Shown in pieces: positions 34,002-42,995 of a stretch of DNA of 64,000 bases (position 1 is its first letter; each line of letters begins with the position of its first letter). This DNA comes from Mycobacterium florentinum (GTDB taxonomy: Bacteria > Actinomycetota > Actinomycetes > Mycobacteriales > Mycobacteriaceae), in assembly GCF_010730355.1 (NCBI RefSeq), contig NZ_AP022576.1, positions 1,240,001 through 1,304,000 on the forward strand. The letters run 5' to 3'. Under the pieces are notes generated by a model. The model did not search any database. It was not told where the DNA came from and was given only the letters and a program-made list of their open reading frames with translations. A program made the translations under genes and the position numbers.

Positions 34002-35165
34002 TCACCTGTGCTTCAACACCTCTCGCGGATACCGGGCGTACGAAGTCGACTGCGCGGCGATCTGCTTGGCGAGCTGCCGTGACTGCTTGCCCACATGCCT
34101 GATCAGCGACGGACGCAACTGGTAACCGATGAACCACAGCCCGGGCGCGGCCGGTTCGGGCGCCAGTCGCATCGGATAGCCCCTGTGGTCGAGGAGGCCG
34201 AGATGACCGACGACGGCTTGGAGCCCGGAGCGGAAGCCCGTCGCGCAGATCACAACATCGGGCTCTAACCGAGAGCCGTCGACCAGGGACACGGTGCTCC
34301 CGTCGAAGCTGTCGATCGTCTTGACCACCTCGATGGATCTATTCCTGATCGACTCGATCACGCCGGTATCGACAACGGTCGGCGGATCGTTGCGCGCCGC
34401 GCAGGCCGCGAACGGACCGTCGTCCGGGATGGGCAAGCCATACGGGGCGAGATCGCCGACGGTGCGCAGTCGGACGAAACGGGCGACCGCGTCGGCCACG
34501 GCAAGCGGGGCGTGATAAAGCGGAGCTGCGATGAGCTCCGGCGAGATCCCCTGGAACCCATTGCGTATCAAGATATTCGGTGGATTTCGAATCGCGAGCC
34601 ATACCTTTGCCGCCACCGGCGCCACCGCGTGAGCGGCCTCCAGGCCGCCCGGGCCCGAGCCGACCACCAGTACCCGCTTGGCGGCGTGGTCGGCAGCATC
34701 GCGGAATTCCGACGAGTGCAGCAGTTCACCGGTGAAAGTGTTCAGCCGCGCCCACGCCGGAATGTACGGGGTGTTCGCATGGCCGGTCGCGATGACGACG
34801 TTGTCGGTGGCGATGTCGCCGTCGGACGTCACCACGGTCCAGCCACCCGGTTGCGAATCGATGCGCTCAACCGTGGTTCCCAGCATTAGCCTGATGCCGT
34901 CTTGGTGTGCGTAGCGATCGAAGTAGTCGGCGACCTGACCGCAGGTTGGAAATGTGGGCGTGCGCTTGGGATACGGGCGACCCGGCATATGCGAGAGTCG
35001 GTTAGGGGTATTGAGTCTGTCCATCTCGCCGCGGCTTCGCCACCAATTCGCCACCCGGTCCGCGCGCTCCAGCAGAATCGGTGCCACTCTCCGATCCCAA
35101 AGGCTGACCGCCGTGGAAACGCCGGCCGGGCCCGCGCCGACGATCACCGCACGTTCTTGGTGCAT
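34002..35165 (-). CDS. FAD-dependent NAD(P)-binding monooxygenase/oxidoreductase
   Basis: 387-residue two-dinucleotide-binding-domain flavoprotein related to the FMO/YUC and thioredoxin-reductase-like families. The FAD motif is V-G-A-G-P-A-G-V-S-T-A near the N-terminus. V-I-A-T-G-H-A-N-T-P follows, then the NADPH motif V-V-G-S-G-P-G-G-L-E-A-A and the late I-C-A-T-G-F motif typical of flavin monooxygenases. ATG 35165 is chosen from its AGGAAA site; an upstream ATG at 35231 would lie inside the promoter palindrome. It is divergent from the beta-lactamase-fold gene. The substrate is unknown. Confidence 0.87.
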   Translation of the reverse strand: MHQERAVIVGAGPAGVSTAVSLWDRRVAPILLERADRVANWWRSRGEMDRLNTPNRLSHMPGRPYPKRTPTFPTCGQVADYFDRYAHQDGIRLMLGTTVERIDSQPGGWTVVTSDGDIATDNVVIATGHANTPYIPAWARLNTFTGELLHSSEFRDAADHAAKRVLVVGSGPGGLEAAHAVAPVAAKVWLAIRNPPNILIRNGFQGISPELIAAPLYHAPLAVADAVARFVRLRTVGDLAPYGLPIPDDGPFAACAARNDPPTVVDTGVIESIRNRSIEVVKTIDSFDGSTVSLVDGSRLEPDVVICATGFRSGLQAVVGHLGLLDHRGYPMRLAPEPAAPGLWFIGYQLRPSLIRHVGKQSRQLAKQIAAQSTSYARYPREVLKHR

Positions 35166-35191
35166 TTTCCTGGCCTCGACCTCATGACCCC

Positions 35192-35234
35192 AAGTTATCT
35201 TTATCTGATGGCATATGCAATCAGATTGCATGTG
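35192..35234 (-). promoter_or_regulatory. Promoter with palindromic operator for the flavin monooxygenase
   Basis: ATGCAATC-A-GATTGCAT (35215-35231) is a perfect 8-bp palindrome with a 1-bp centre, extendable to 35212-35234 with one mismatch. On the minus strand its end forms TTGCAT (a -35-like box, 35215-35220), separated by 17 bp from TAACTT (-10-like, 35192-35197). The overlap of operator and -35 box suggests repression by a dimeric regulator that is not encoded next to it. Confidence 0.6.
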
Positions 35235-35305
35235 ATCTCAGATACTCCCGTCATTCGGCCGGTGTGCTGCCGAGGACCTGACAACGCGCCGCTACCCTGA
35301 TTCGC

Positions 35306-36511
35306 GTGAAGCTCGACGGCAATCAGACCTCCATCCGCGAGGTCTGCGATGCCGGCCTGCTCGCCGGTGCGGTAACGGTGGTATGGCAGCACGGAGAAAC
35401 CCTGCAGGTCAACGAGATCGGCCACCGGGACGTCGGCGCGGGCCTGCCGATGCAGCGAGACACGCTGTTTCGCATCGCGTCGATGACCAAACCGGTCACC
35501 GTGGCCGCGATCATGAGCATGGTCGACGAGGGCAAACTGACGCTCAAAGACCCGATCGCGCGCTGGGCGCCGGAACTGGCCGGCCCGCGGGTGCTCGACG
35601 ACCCGCGTGGTCCGCTGGACCGCACGCACCCGGTCAACCGGGCGATCCTGATCGAGGATCTGCTGACCCATACCAGCGGTCTGGCCTACGGATTTTCGGT
35701 ATCCGGGCCGATCTCCCGGGCCTACCTGCGGCTGCCGTTCAATCAGGGCCCGGATATCTGGCTCGAGGAGCTGGCCAAGCTTCCGTTGGTGCATCAGCCG
35801 GGCGAACGGGTCACCTATAGCCACTCCATAGATCTGTTGGGCGTCATCGCTTCTCGTGTCGACGGCAAGCCGTTCCACGAGGTGCTCGACGAGCGGATCC
35901 TGGGCCCGGCGGGCATGCCCGACACCGGATTCTTCGTCACACCCGAAGCCCGGCGACGTGCCGCGACGATGTATTCGCTCGACGACGATCACCAACTGCG
36001 CCACGACGTGATGGGGCCGCCGCACATCAGGCCACCGTCGTTCTGCAATGCCGGCGGCGGATTGTGGTCGACCGCGGACGACTACCTGCGGTTCGTCCGG
36101 GTGCTGCTCGGCGACGGGACCGTCGACGGCGTGCGGGTGTTGTCGCCCGAATCGGTGCGCCTGATGCGGACCGACCGGCTCACCGACGACCAGAAGCGGC
36201 ACGACTTCCTGGGGGCGCCGTACTGGATGGGACGCGGGTTCGGGTTGAACCTGTCGGTGGTGACCGACCCGGCGAAGTCAGCACCGCTGTTCGGGCCGGG
36301 CGGCATGGGAACGTTCAGCTGGCCGGGCGCCTACGGGACGTGGTGGCAGGCGGATCCGTCGGCGGATCTGATCCTGCTGTATCTGATTCAGAACATGCCC
36401 GACCTGACCGTGGACGCGGCCACCGCCGTCGCGGGCAACACGTCGTTGGCGAAACTGCGCACCGCGCAACCGAAGTTCGTCCGCCGCACATATCAAGCGC
36501 TCGATCTCTAG
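35306..36511 (+). CDS. Beta-lactamase-fold serine hydrolase, Rv1367c-like
   Basis: Class C beta-lactamase/DD-peptidase-like hydrolase, 401 aa, of the esterase EstB/LACTB type. The S-x-x-K motif is S-M-T-K near residue 59, the second motif is Y-S-H near 172, and a late G-G-M-G-T-F-S-W-P-G-A region replaces the KTG box. No signal peptide is present, so a cytosolic esterase is more likely than a true beta-lactamase. GTG 35306 has TACCCT ending 7 nt upstream (35293-35298), a leaderless layout. It is followed 4 bp later by the GNAT gene. Confidence 0.9.
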   Translation: MKLDGNQTSIREVCDAGLLAGAVTVVWQHGETLQVNEIGHRDVGAGLPMQRDTLFRIASMTKPVTVAAIMSMVDEGKLTLKDPIARWAPELAGPRVLDDPRGPLDRTHPVNRAILIEDLLTHTSGLAYGFSVSGPISRAYLRLPFNQGPDIWLEELAKLPLVHQPGERVTYSHSIDLLGVIASRVDGKPFHEVLDERILGPAGMPDTGFFVTPEARRRAATMYSLDDDHQLRHDVMGPPHIRPPSFCNAGGGLWSTADDYLRFVRVLLGDGTVDGVRVLSPESVRLMRTDRLTDDQKRHDFLGAPYWMGRGFGLNLSVVTDPAKSAPLFGPGGMGTFSWPGAYGTWWQADPSADLILLYLIQNMPDLTVDAATAVAGNTSLAKLRTAQPKFVRRTYQALDL

Positions 36512-36515
36512 TGCC

Positions 36516-37055
36516 GTGGTCGCCCACCCACCCGATCGCATCGTCGGCCCGCGGCTGGTGCTGCGGCTGCCCACGCTCTCCGACGCCGGCGCGCTGTACC
36601 AACGGGTCGCCCGCGATCGCGCGGTGACGAAATATCTGCTCTGGTCGCCGCATCCCGATGTGGCGACGACGCGGCGGGTGATCGCCGAGAAGCTCAACGC
36701 CAGCGACGACGAGCGAACCTGGGCCGTCGAACTGCGGCATAGCGGCGACGTCATCGGGCTGACCAGCTGCCGGCGCTCGGCGCCCGACTCGGTCGAGATC
36801 GGTTACTGCCTGGGCCGGAAGTGGTGGGGCAAGGGTCTGATGTCCGAGGTGCTGGACATGCTGCTGACCGCCCTGCGCGCCGACCCGGAGTTATCGCGCG
36901 TCTGGGCGACCTGCAGCGTCGACAACGTGCGATCGGCGCGCCTGCTGGAGCGGGCCGGGTTCGTGCTGGAGGCCCGGCTGGCACGCCACGCCGTCTACCC
37001 CACGATCGGACCCGAGCCGCGGGACGCCCTGCGCTACGGCATGACCCTGCGCTGA
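36516..37055 (+). CDS. GNAT-family N-acetyltransferase (RimJ/RimL type)
   Basis: 179-residue acetyltransferase, probably modifying a protein N-terminus or small amine. The N-terminal R-L-V-L-R-L-P-T-L-S-D-A and the acetyl-CoA loop R-K-W-W-G-K-G-L-M-S-E (about 102-112), followed by N-V-R-S-A-R-L-L-E-R-A-G-F, are the GNAT/RimJ signature. The GTG start at 36516 lies 4 bp after the hydrolase stop, so the two are probably co-transcribed. No dedicated ribosome-binding site is obvious. Confidence 0.9.
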   Translation: MVAHPPDRIVGPRLVLRLPTLSDAGALYQRVARDRAVTKYLLWSPHPDVATTRRVIAEKLNASDDERTWAVELRHSGDVIGLTSCRRSAPDSVEIGYCLGRKWWGKGLMSEVLDMLLTALRADPELSRVWATCSVDNVRSARLLERAGFVLEARLARHAVYPTIGPEPRDALRYGMTLR

Positions 37056-37134
37056 GTGTGCTGCCCCGACTTCGGCGCCGGACCTTATTCTGGGAAGGCC
37101 CGAAGCTGTGGGACCCGGATTGTCGGAGGCGTGC

Positions 37135-40100
37135 ATGACGGCCGCAATTGTCTGCCACACCTGTGGGATCGAACCGCTGGAGAGCGCCCGGTTTTGTCAC
37201 GGATGTGGCTCACCGGTTGCCCAGGCCGATACCCCCGCGGAGTACAAGCAGGTGACGGTGCTGTTCGCCGACGTGGTGCGTTCCATGGACATGGCGACGG
37301 CCGTGGGTCCGGAACGGTGGCGCGAGATCATGGCCGAACTCGTCACCCGCTCGGCGGCCGTGGTGCAGCGTTACGGCGGGACACTCGACCAGTTCACCGG
37401 TGACGGCATCATGGCCGTATTCGGCGCGCCGACCGCTTTGGAGGATCACGCCTTACGGGCGTGTCTGACCGCGCTTGGTGTTCTAGAGGAAGCCAAGCGT
37501 CTGGCCGTCGAAATCCTTGGCCGCGACGGTGTCGATTTGCGGCTGCGGCTGGGCCTCAACTCCGGCCAGGTGGTCGCCGGCAAGATCGGTTCTGCCGGTT
37601 TGCGTTACACCGCGATCGGCGTACAGGTCGGGATGGCCCAGCGAATGGAATCGGTCGCATCGCCCGGCACGGTCATGCTGAGTGAGTCCACCTCGCGGCT
37701 GGTTGAGGGCGCGGCGGTGCTCGGAGAGCCGCAGCTGGTGCGGATCAAGGGCAACGAAGATCCGGTGCCGGCCCGCCAGCTGCTGAGTGTGCCCGGACAA
37801 CTCGAACGGACCGGTGCCGCCTATGCGCCGTTGGTGGGCCGCGAATGGGAAGTGTCGGCGTTGGCTGCGATGCTCGATCGCTCGATCGGCGGACGTGGGT
37901 CTGTGGTTTCGGTGGTGGGTCCGGCCGGCGTCGGGAAGACCCGACTCGTCCGGGAGGTCATGCAACTGGCGAAAAGCCGTGGCGTTGAGGTGTTTACCAC
38001 CTTTTGTGAATCGCACGCCACCAATGTCTCGTTCCGCGTAGTGGCGCGCCTGTTGCGCGCCTTCGGCCATTTGCGCGGCCTCGACGATCAGGAGGCGCGG
38101 GCGCGGATACGCGAGCAAGTTCCCGACGCCGATCCGCAGGACCTGCTGCTGCTCGATGAGCTACTTGGCATAGCTGATGCCGCGGTTGCGCTGCCCAAGA
38201 TCGATCCGGCCGCACGGCGGCGGCGGCTGACCGCGCTGATCAACGCGGCCCAGCTGGCCCGCAGCGAACCCGCGGTCTTCGTCGTCGAGGATGCGCACTG
38301 GATCGACGAGGTAAGCGAATCCATGCTGATGGACTTGCTTGCGGTGATCGCGCACACCCGTTCGATGGTAATGGTGACCTTCCGTCCCGAATATCGGGGA
38401 GCGCTGGGGCGCGTCGCGGACGCGCAGACGATCGCCCTTGGGGCACTTACTGATTCGGAGACCTCGACCCTGGTAGCCGAATTGCTGGGCGCCGACCCGT
38501 CAGTGGACCAGATCGGCGACATCGTCGCCGGGCGTGCCGCCGGCAACCCGTTCTTCGCCGAGGAGATGATCCGTGAGCTCGCCGAACGGGGCGTGCTGGT
38601 GGGCCGGCGCGGTAGCTACGCCTGCAACACCGACGTCGGAGATGTCCGGGTGCCGGCCACGGTGCAGGCGACCATCGCCGCCCGCATCGATCGGCTGGGC
38701 CCGGCGGCCAAGCACACGCTCAGCGCGGCGGCGGTCGTCGGGCCCCGCTTCAGCCTTGATCTGCTGGCCGGCCTGGGCATCGATGCATCGGTCGACGAAT
38801 TGATCTCCGCCGAGCTTGTCGACCAAGTACGGTTCACGCCCCGAGCCGAATATGCGTTCCGGCACAACCTGATTCACGCTGTGGCCTACGAATCGCAACT
38901 GAAATCCGATCGCGTCCAGATGCATCGACGGCTGGCCGGGGCGATCGAAGCCCGCGAGCCACAATTGGCCGACCAAAACGCCGCGCTGATCGCCGAACAT
39001 CTAGAGGTCGCCGGCGATCTGCACGCCGCCTACGGCTGGCACATGCGCGCCGGATCGTGGGCCCACAAGCGCGACATCAACGCCGCGCGGCTGAGCTGGG
39101 AGCGCGCCATCCGGATTGCCGATTCCCTACCCGTCGACGACCCGAACCTGGCGGTCATGCGGATCGCTCCCCGCACCATGCAGTGCGGGCTCGCGTTTGT
39201 GGCCCGCGCCGACGTCGCGGGCGCCCGGCTGGACGAATTGCGCGAGCTGTGTGGCGCTGCCGGGGACAAGGCGTCGCTGGCCATAGGGATGGCGGGGTTG
39301 GTGATGCATCACGCGTATCAGGCGCGGACACCCGAGGCGTCGCGGCTGGCGTCCGAAGCGATGGCCCTCATCGAGTCGATCGACGATCCGAATTTGACTG
39401 TGGGACTGTCCTTTGCGGGCATCTACGCCAAGGCCATGAACAACGAGTGGAGTGACACGCTGCGATGGTCGCAGCGGGTGGTCGAGCTGGCCGACGGCAA
39501 CCCGTCCAAAGGCAAAGTGATTTTCGGTTCGCCGGTAGCGCTTGCCTTCACGACGCGCGGAATCGCCCGGTACTGGCTGGGTCTGCCGGACTGGTCCGAT
39601 GACCTGGAGCAGGGCCTGACCCTGGCCCGCGGCGCCGACCACATGTCCTATGCCACGGTCGTCAGCTACGTCTACTTCATGGGGATACCGATTGGCGCCC
39701 TGACGGCCGACGATGCGGCGGTGCGCGAAATCGAGGATGCCCTCCGAATCGCCGAACGATCCAGCGACGACCTCGCGTTGGCCTTCGCGCAGATGACGTT
39801 GGGTGTCGCGTTGGTCGAGCGACCAACAGCCACCGAACGTGAACGTGGACAAGCGGTTTTGACCGAAGTCGCCGAAGTCTTCCAGCTTCGGGGGCATAAC
39901 CTCGGTGAGCTACCGTTGGTGAATGTCTACCTGGCCCGGGAGATGGCGCGGCGCGGAGATCGTGACAGCGCCATACCGCTGATGCGTACCGCCGTCGACA
40001 AGCTGTTCCGGGACGGACGACCGCTGGCGTGGGCGGTACCGGCGGCAGGGGTGCTGGCGCACACATTGCTCGAGAGCGGGACCGAAAGTGATGTGGCCGA

Positions 40101-40308
40101 AGCCCAGGCCACAATCGAGCGGTTGGCGACGGCACCGCCCGACGACGGCCTGAACATGCGCGAGATCGTGCTGTTGCGGCCGCGAGCGCTGCTGGCGCGG
40201 GCTCGTGGCGATACGGCAACGTATGAAAGCCTGCGGGATCGCTACCGCGACCTGGTGACGTCGGCCGGCTTCGACGGGCATATCGCTTGGGCGAAGGCGA
40301 TGCCGTAA
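37135..40308 (+). CDS. Zinc-ribbon, class III cyclase-like, AAA ATPase, TPR regulator
   Basis: 1057-residue multidomain signalling protein. Domains in order: zinc ribbon C7-x2-C10...C21-x2-C24; class III nucleotide cyclase domain (about 38-205); NTPase with Walker A V-V-G-P-A-G-V-G-K-T (about 263-272) and Walker B F-V-V-E-D-A-H-W-I-D; then a long helical TPR-like region to the end. The cyclase domain keeps both metal Asp residues (F-A-D-V-V and T-G-D-G-I-M-A). The substrate Lys position is Gln (Q-F-T-G-D), and the usual G-D-x-V-N-x-A-A-R reads G-V-Q-V-G-M-A-Q-R, losing Asp and the transition-state Asn. Activity is therefore doubtful. ATG 37135 follows GGAGG. Similar proteins are abundant in mycobacteria. 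Confidence 0.9.
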   Translation: MTAAIVCHTCGIEPLESARFCHGCGSPVAQADTPAEYKQVTVLFADVVRSMDMATAVGPERWREIMAELVTRSAAVVQRYGGTLDQFTGDGIMAVFGAPTALEDHALRACLTALGVLEEAKRLAVEILGRDGVDLRLRLGLNSGQVVAGKIGSAGLRYTAIGVQVGMAQRMESVASPGTVMLSESTSRLVEGAAVLGEPQLVRIKGNEDPVPARQLLSVPGQLERTGAAYAPLVGREWEVSALAAMLDRSIGGRGSVVSVVGPAGVGKTRLVREVMQLAKSRGVEVFTTFCESHATNVSFRVVARLLRAFGHLRGLDDQEARARIREQVPDADPQDLLLLDELLGIADAAVALPKIDPAARRRRLTALINAAQLARSEPAVFVVEDAHWIDEVSESMLMDLLAVIAHTRSMVMVTFRPEYRGALGRVADAQTIALGALTDSETSTLVAELLGADPSVDQIGDIVAGRAAGNPFFAEEMIRELAERGVLVGRRGSYACNTDVGDVRVPATVQATIAARIDRLGPAAKHTLSAAAVVGPRFSLDLLAGLGIDASVDELISAELVDQVRFTPRAEYAFRHNLIHAVAYESQLKSDRVQMHRRLAGAIEAREPQLADQNAALIAEHLEVAGDLHAAYGWHMRAGSWAHKRDINAARLSWERAIRIADSLPVDDPNLAVMRIAPRTMQCGLAFVARADVAGARLDELRELCGAAGDKASLAIGMAGLVMHHAYQARTPEASRLASEAMALIESIDDPNLTVGLSFAGIYAKAMNNEWSDTLRWSQRVVELADGNPSKGKVIFGSPVALAFTTRGIARYWLGLPDWSDDLEQGLTLARGADHMSYATVVSYVYFMGIPIGALTADDAAVREIEDALRIAERSSDDLALAFAQMTLGVALVERPTATERERGQAVLTEVAEVFQLRGHNLGELPLVNVYLAREMARRGDRDSAIPLMRTAVDKLFRDGRPLAWAVPAAGVLAHTLLESGTESDVAEAQATIERLATAPPDDGLNMREIVLLRPRALLARARGDTATYESLRDRYRDLVTSAGFDGHIAWAKAMP

Positions 40309-40313
40309 CTTCC

Positions 40314-42995
40314 TCAGGCGTGATCCAACGCCCGGCGCGCATACGCCCGCACGTCGGCGTCGCTGTCCTTGAGCGCGATCCCCAGTGCATCACGCGCGGC
40401 GGCGTCATCGGCCCAGCGAGTCAGGCTCAGGACCGCCGCCTTGCGCACGTCGAGGTGTGCGTCGGACAGCGCATCGGCCAGCCGCGGCACCGCGAGTTCG
40501 GTCGCGGCCCCGGCCAGCGCCCGGGCCGCGCCCTCGCGTATCTGCCATGCCGGTGCCTGCAACGCACGTTCGACGGCAGCGAAATCATCTTGACTGCACC
40601 CTAATTCACCCAGTGCCGCGAGTGCGGCCGCACGCACCAACGGATCGGGGTCGGCAATCAGCGCGCTGACCGCCTCGACACCGGCCCGCAACGTGGCCAG
40701 GCCGGCGGCCGCGGCGATGCGGACCTCCCGGCTCTCGTCACGAGTCGCCGCCTCCACCCCGTCGACGTCGTCGACCGAGACCAGCGCGCGCACCGCCTCG
40801 ATCCGCACCCGGTGGTCGGGATCGTCGAGCGCGCGCCGGTATTGGCCGGCCGCACCGGCCCGGCGTGCGGACAGCAGGTAGACGGTGGCCGCACGCACGA
40901 CCGTATCGGCCGACAGCAGATACGGCTCGGCTCCGGCCGGGTCGGGCAGCACCTCGACCAGTTCGCGGATGCCCTCGGCGCTGGTGCGGCGCACCCCCGC
41001 GTCGGCGTCGTCGAGCGCGGCGAACAGCGCGGGCGCATAGCCGTCCGGAATGGACTCGGTGAGCGTCGCCACGGCGGTCCGGCGCACCCCGGGATCGGCG
41101 TCGGCCAGATACGGTTGCAGGTCGGCGATCGTCGGCTCCTCGAGGGCGAGGACCTCGGCGATCCGCGGCGACGGCGGCTCGAACGTGGTTGCGGCCGAGG
41201 CGATTCGCGAGCCGGCGGTGGCCGGCGCTTTGCCGCCGACCAGCGGCGGCTGCTCCACCTCGTGCACCTTCTGGTCGGCCGGCGGCAGCCCGTCCAGCTC
41301 CGGGACCGAGACCAGGTACGGGGCCACCGGGCGCTTCAGGAATGCCATCTCGCCGTCGGGTCCCTTACGCAGATTCAGGTGATAACCCCACTCGCTGTCG
41401 TCACGCACCGGCATGTCGGCGCGTTCGTGGTAGAGGCCCCAACGAGATTCGGTGCGGGTAAGCGAGGATCGCGCCGCCATCTCGGCGCAGTCCCGGATGA
41501 ACGACACCTCGACGGCCCGCATCAGCTCGTGCGGATTGCGGGCCCCCATCCCGGCGATCTCGTCTTGCATCCGGTCGAAGGTGCGCACCGCGATCGACAG
41601 CTTGGCCGCCGTCTTCGGCGGGGCCACATAGTCGTTGACGAACCGACGCAGCTTGTATTCCACCTGCGGCTGCGGCGGCCCGTCCGGGTGCCGCAACGGC
41701 CGGTAGATCAGCTCATGCGCGTCCCGCAGCTGGTCTTCCGGGAGTTGCTGTGGTGCAGCGACTTCCGTCCGTATCGAGGCGGCGTGCGTGCCGGCCAGAT
41801 CGCCGAACACGAAGGCCCCGATCATGTAGTTGTGCGGGACACAGGCCAGATCACCCGCGGCATACAGGCCGGGCACCGTGGTCCGCGCGTGCTCGTCTAC
41901 CCAGACCCCCGAAGCAGAATGTCCACTGCACAGCCCGATTTCGGAGATATGCATCTCGATGTCGTGCGTCCGGTAGTCGTGCCCGCGGTTGGCGTGGAAG
42001 GTGCCCCGGGTGGGCCGCTCGGTGGTGTGCAGAATGTTCTCCAGCGCGGTCAGCGTCTCGTCCGGCAAGTGCGACACCTTGAGATAGATCGGCCCGCGCG
42101 CCGAGTCGATCTCGCTTTTGACCTCGGACATCATCTGCCCCGACCAGTAGTCGGAGTCGACGAATCGCTCGCCGTCGGCATTGACCTGGTATCCGCCGAA
42201 CGGATTGGCCACATAGGCGCAGGCCGGGCCGTTGTAGTCCTTGATCAACGGATTGACTTGAAAGCACTCGATACCGGACAGCTCGGCGCCCGCGTGATAG
42301 GCCATCGCGTACCCGTCACCGGCGTTGGTCGGGTTCTCGTAGGTGCCGTACAGGTAGCCCGACGCGGGCAGCCCGAGCCGGCCGCACGCTCCCGTCGACA
42401 GGATCACCGCCTTGGCGCCGATGGCGACGAATTCGCCGGTGCGCGTGTTCAATGCGGCGGCCCCGACGGCCCGGCCCTCGTCCACCAGCACGCGCACCGG
42501 CATCAGCCGGTTCTCGATCTGGATCTTCTCACGCATCGACCGTTGCCGCAGCACCCGGTACAGCGCCTTCTTGACGTCCTTGCCTTCGGGCATCGGCAAC
42601 ACGTAGGAACCCGAGCGATGCACCCGGCGCACCGCGTACTCGCCGTGCTCGTCCTTCTCGAACTTCACCCCATAGCGTTCCAGCCGCTGCACCATCGCGA
42701 AGCCGCGGCTGGCCGTCTGATAGATAGTGCGCTGGTTGACGATTCCGTCGTTGGCGCGGGTGATCTCCGCGACGTAGTCCTCCGGTTCGGCCTTGCCCGG
42801 GATGACGGCGTTGTTGACCCCGTCCATGCCCATTGCCAGCGCACCGGAGTGCCGCACGTGGGCCTTCTCCAGCAGCAGCACCTGCGCGCCGTTCTCGGCG
42901 GCCGACAGTGCCGCCATGGTTCCCGCGGTGCCACCGCCGATCACCAGCACGTCACAGTCCAGGCGCACCGGCGTCAGATCTGGGGCTTCCATCAT
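40314..42995 (-). CDS. AprA/fumarate-reductase-like flavoprotein fused to HEAT repeats
   Basis: 893-residue fusion. Residues 1 to about 590 are an FAD subunit of the succinate dehydrogenase/fumarate reductase/APS reductase family: V-I-G-G-G-T-A-G-T-M (18-27), the EKAHVRHSGALAMGMDGVNN block resembling AprA, S-T-G-A-C-G-R-L, and the late G-L-Y-A-A-G-D-L-A. Residues 621-893 contain about nine E-Z/PBS-lyase-type HEAT repeats with the pattern D-x-D-x-x-V-R-x-x-A-x-x-A-L. The last gene of the operon, it overlaps the ATPase stop (ATGA). The AprB-like ferredoxin upstream is its likely electron partner. APS reductase identity is not established; a related organosulfur or other two-electron reaction is equally possible. 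Confidence 0.9.
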   Translation of the reverse strand: MMEAPDLTPVRLDCDVLVIGGGTAGTMAALSAAENGAQVLLLEKAHVRHSGALAMGMDGVNNAVIPGKAEPEDYVAEITRANDGIVNQRTIYQTASRGFAMVQRLERYGVKFEKDEHGEYAVRRVHRSGSYVLPMPEGKDVKKALYRVLRQRSMREKIQIENRLMPVRVLVDEGRAVGAAALNTRTGEFVAIGAKAVILSTGACGRLGLPASGYLYGTYENPTNAGDGYAMAYHAGAELSGIECFQVNPLIKDYNGPACAYVANPFGGYQVNADGERFVDSDYWSGQMMSEVKSEIDSARGPIYLKVSHLPDETLTALENILHTTERPTRGTFHANRGHDYRTHDIEMHISEIGLCSGHSASGVWVDEHARTTVPGLYAAGDLACVPHNYMIGAFVFGDLAGTHAASIRTEVAAPQQLPEDQLRDAHELIYRPLRHPDGPPQPQVEYKLRRFVNDYVAPPKTAAKLSIAVRTFDRMQDEIAGMGARNPHELMRAVEVSFIRDCAEMAARSSLTRTESRWGLYHERADMPVRDDSEWGYHLNLRKGPDGEMAFLKRPVAPYLVSVPELDGLPPADQKVHEVEQPPLVGGKAPATAGSRIASAATTFEPPSPRIAEVLALEEPTIADLQPYLADADPGVRRTAVATLTESIPDGYAPALFAALDDADAGVRRTSAEGIRELVEVLPDPAGAEPYLLSADTVVRAATVYLLSARRAGAAGQYRRALDDPDHRVRIEAVRALVSVDDVDGVEAATRDESREVRIAAAAGLATLRAGVEAVSALIADPDPLVRAAALAALGELGCSQDDFAAVERALQAPAWQIREGAARALAGAATELAVPRLADALSDAHLDVRKAAVLSLTRWADDAAARDALGIALKDSDADVRAYARRALDHA

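Noticed and set aside
35306..36511. True beta-lactamase.
   Set aside because: It has SxxK and YxH motifs but no signal peptide and no KTG box, pointing to a cytosolic esterase or peptidase of the same fold.
40314..42995. Plain succinate dehydrogenase flavoprotein subunit.
   Set aside because: No SdhB, SdhC or SdhD genes are nearby; the partner is an AprB-like ferredoxin and the C-terminus is a HEAT solenoid.
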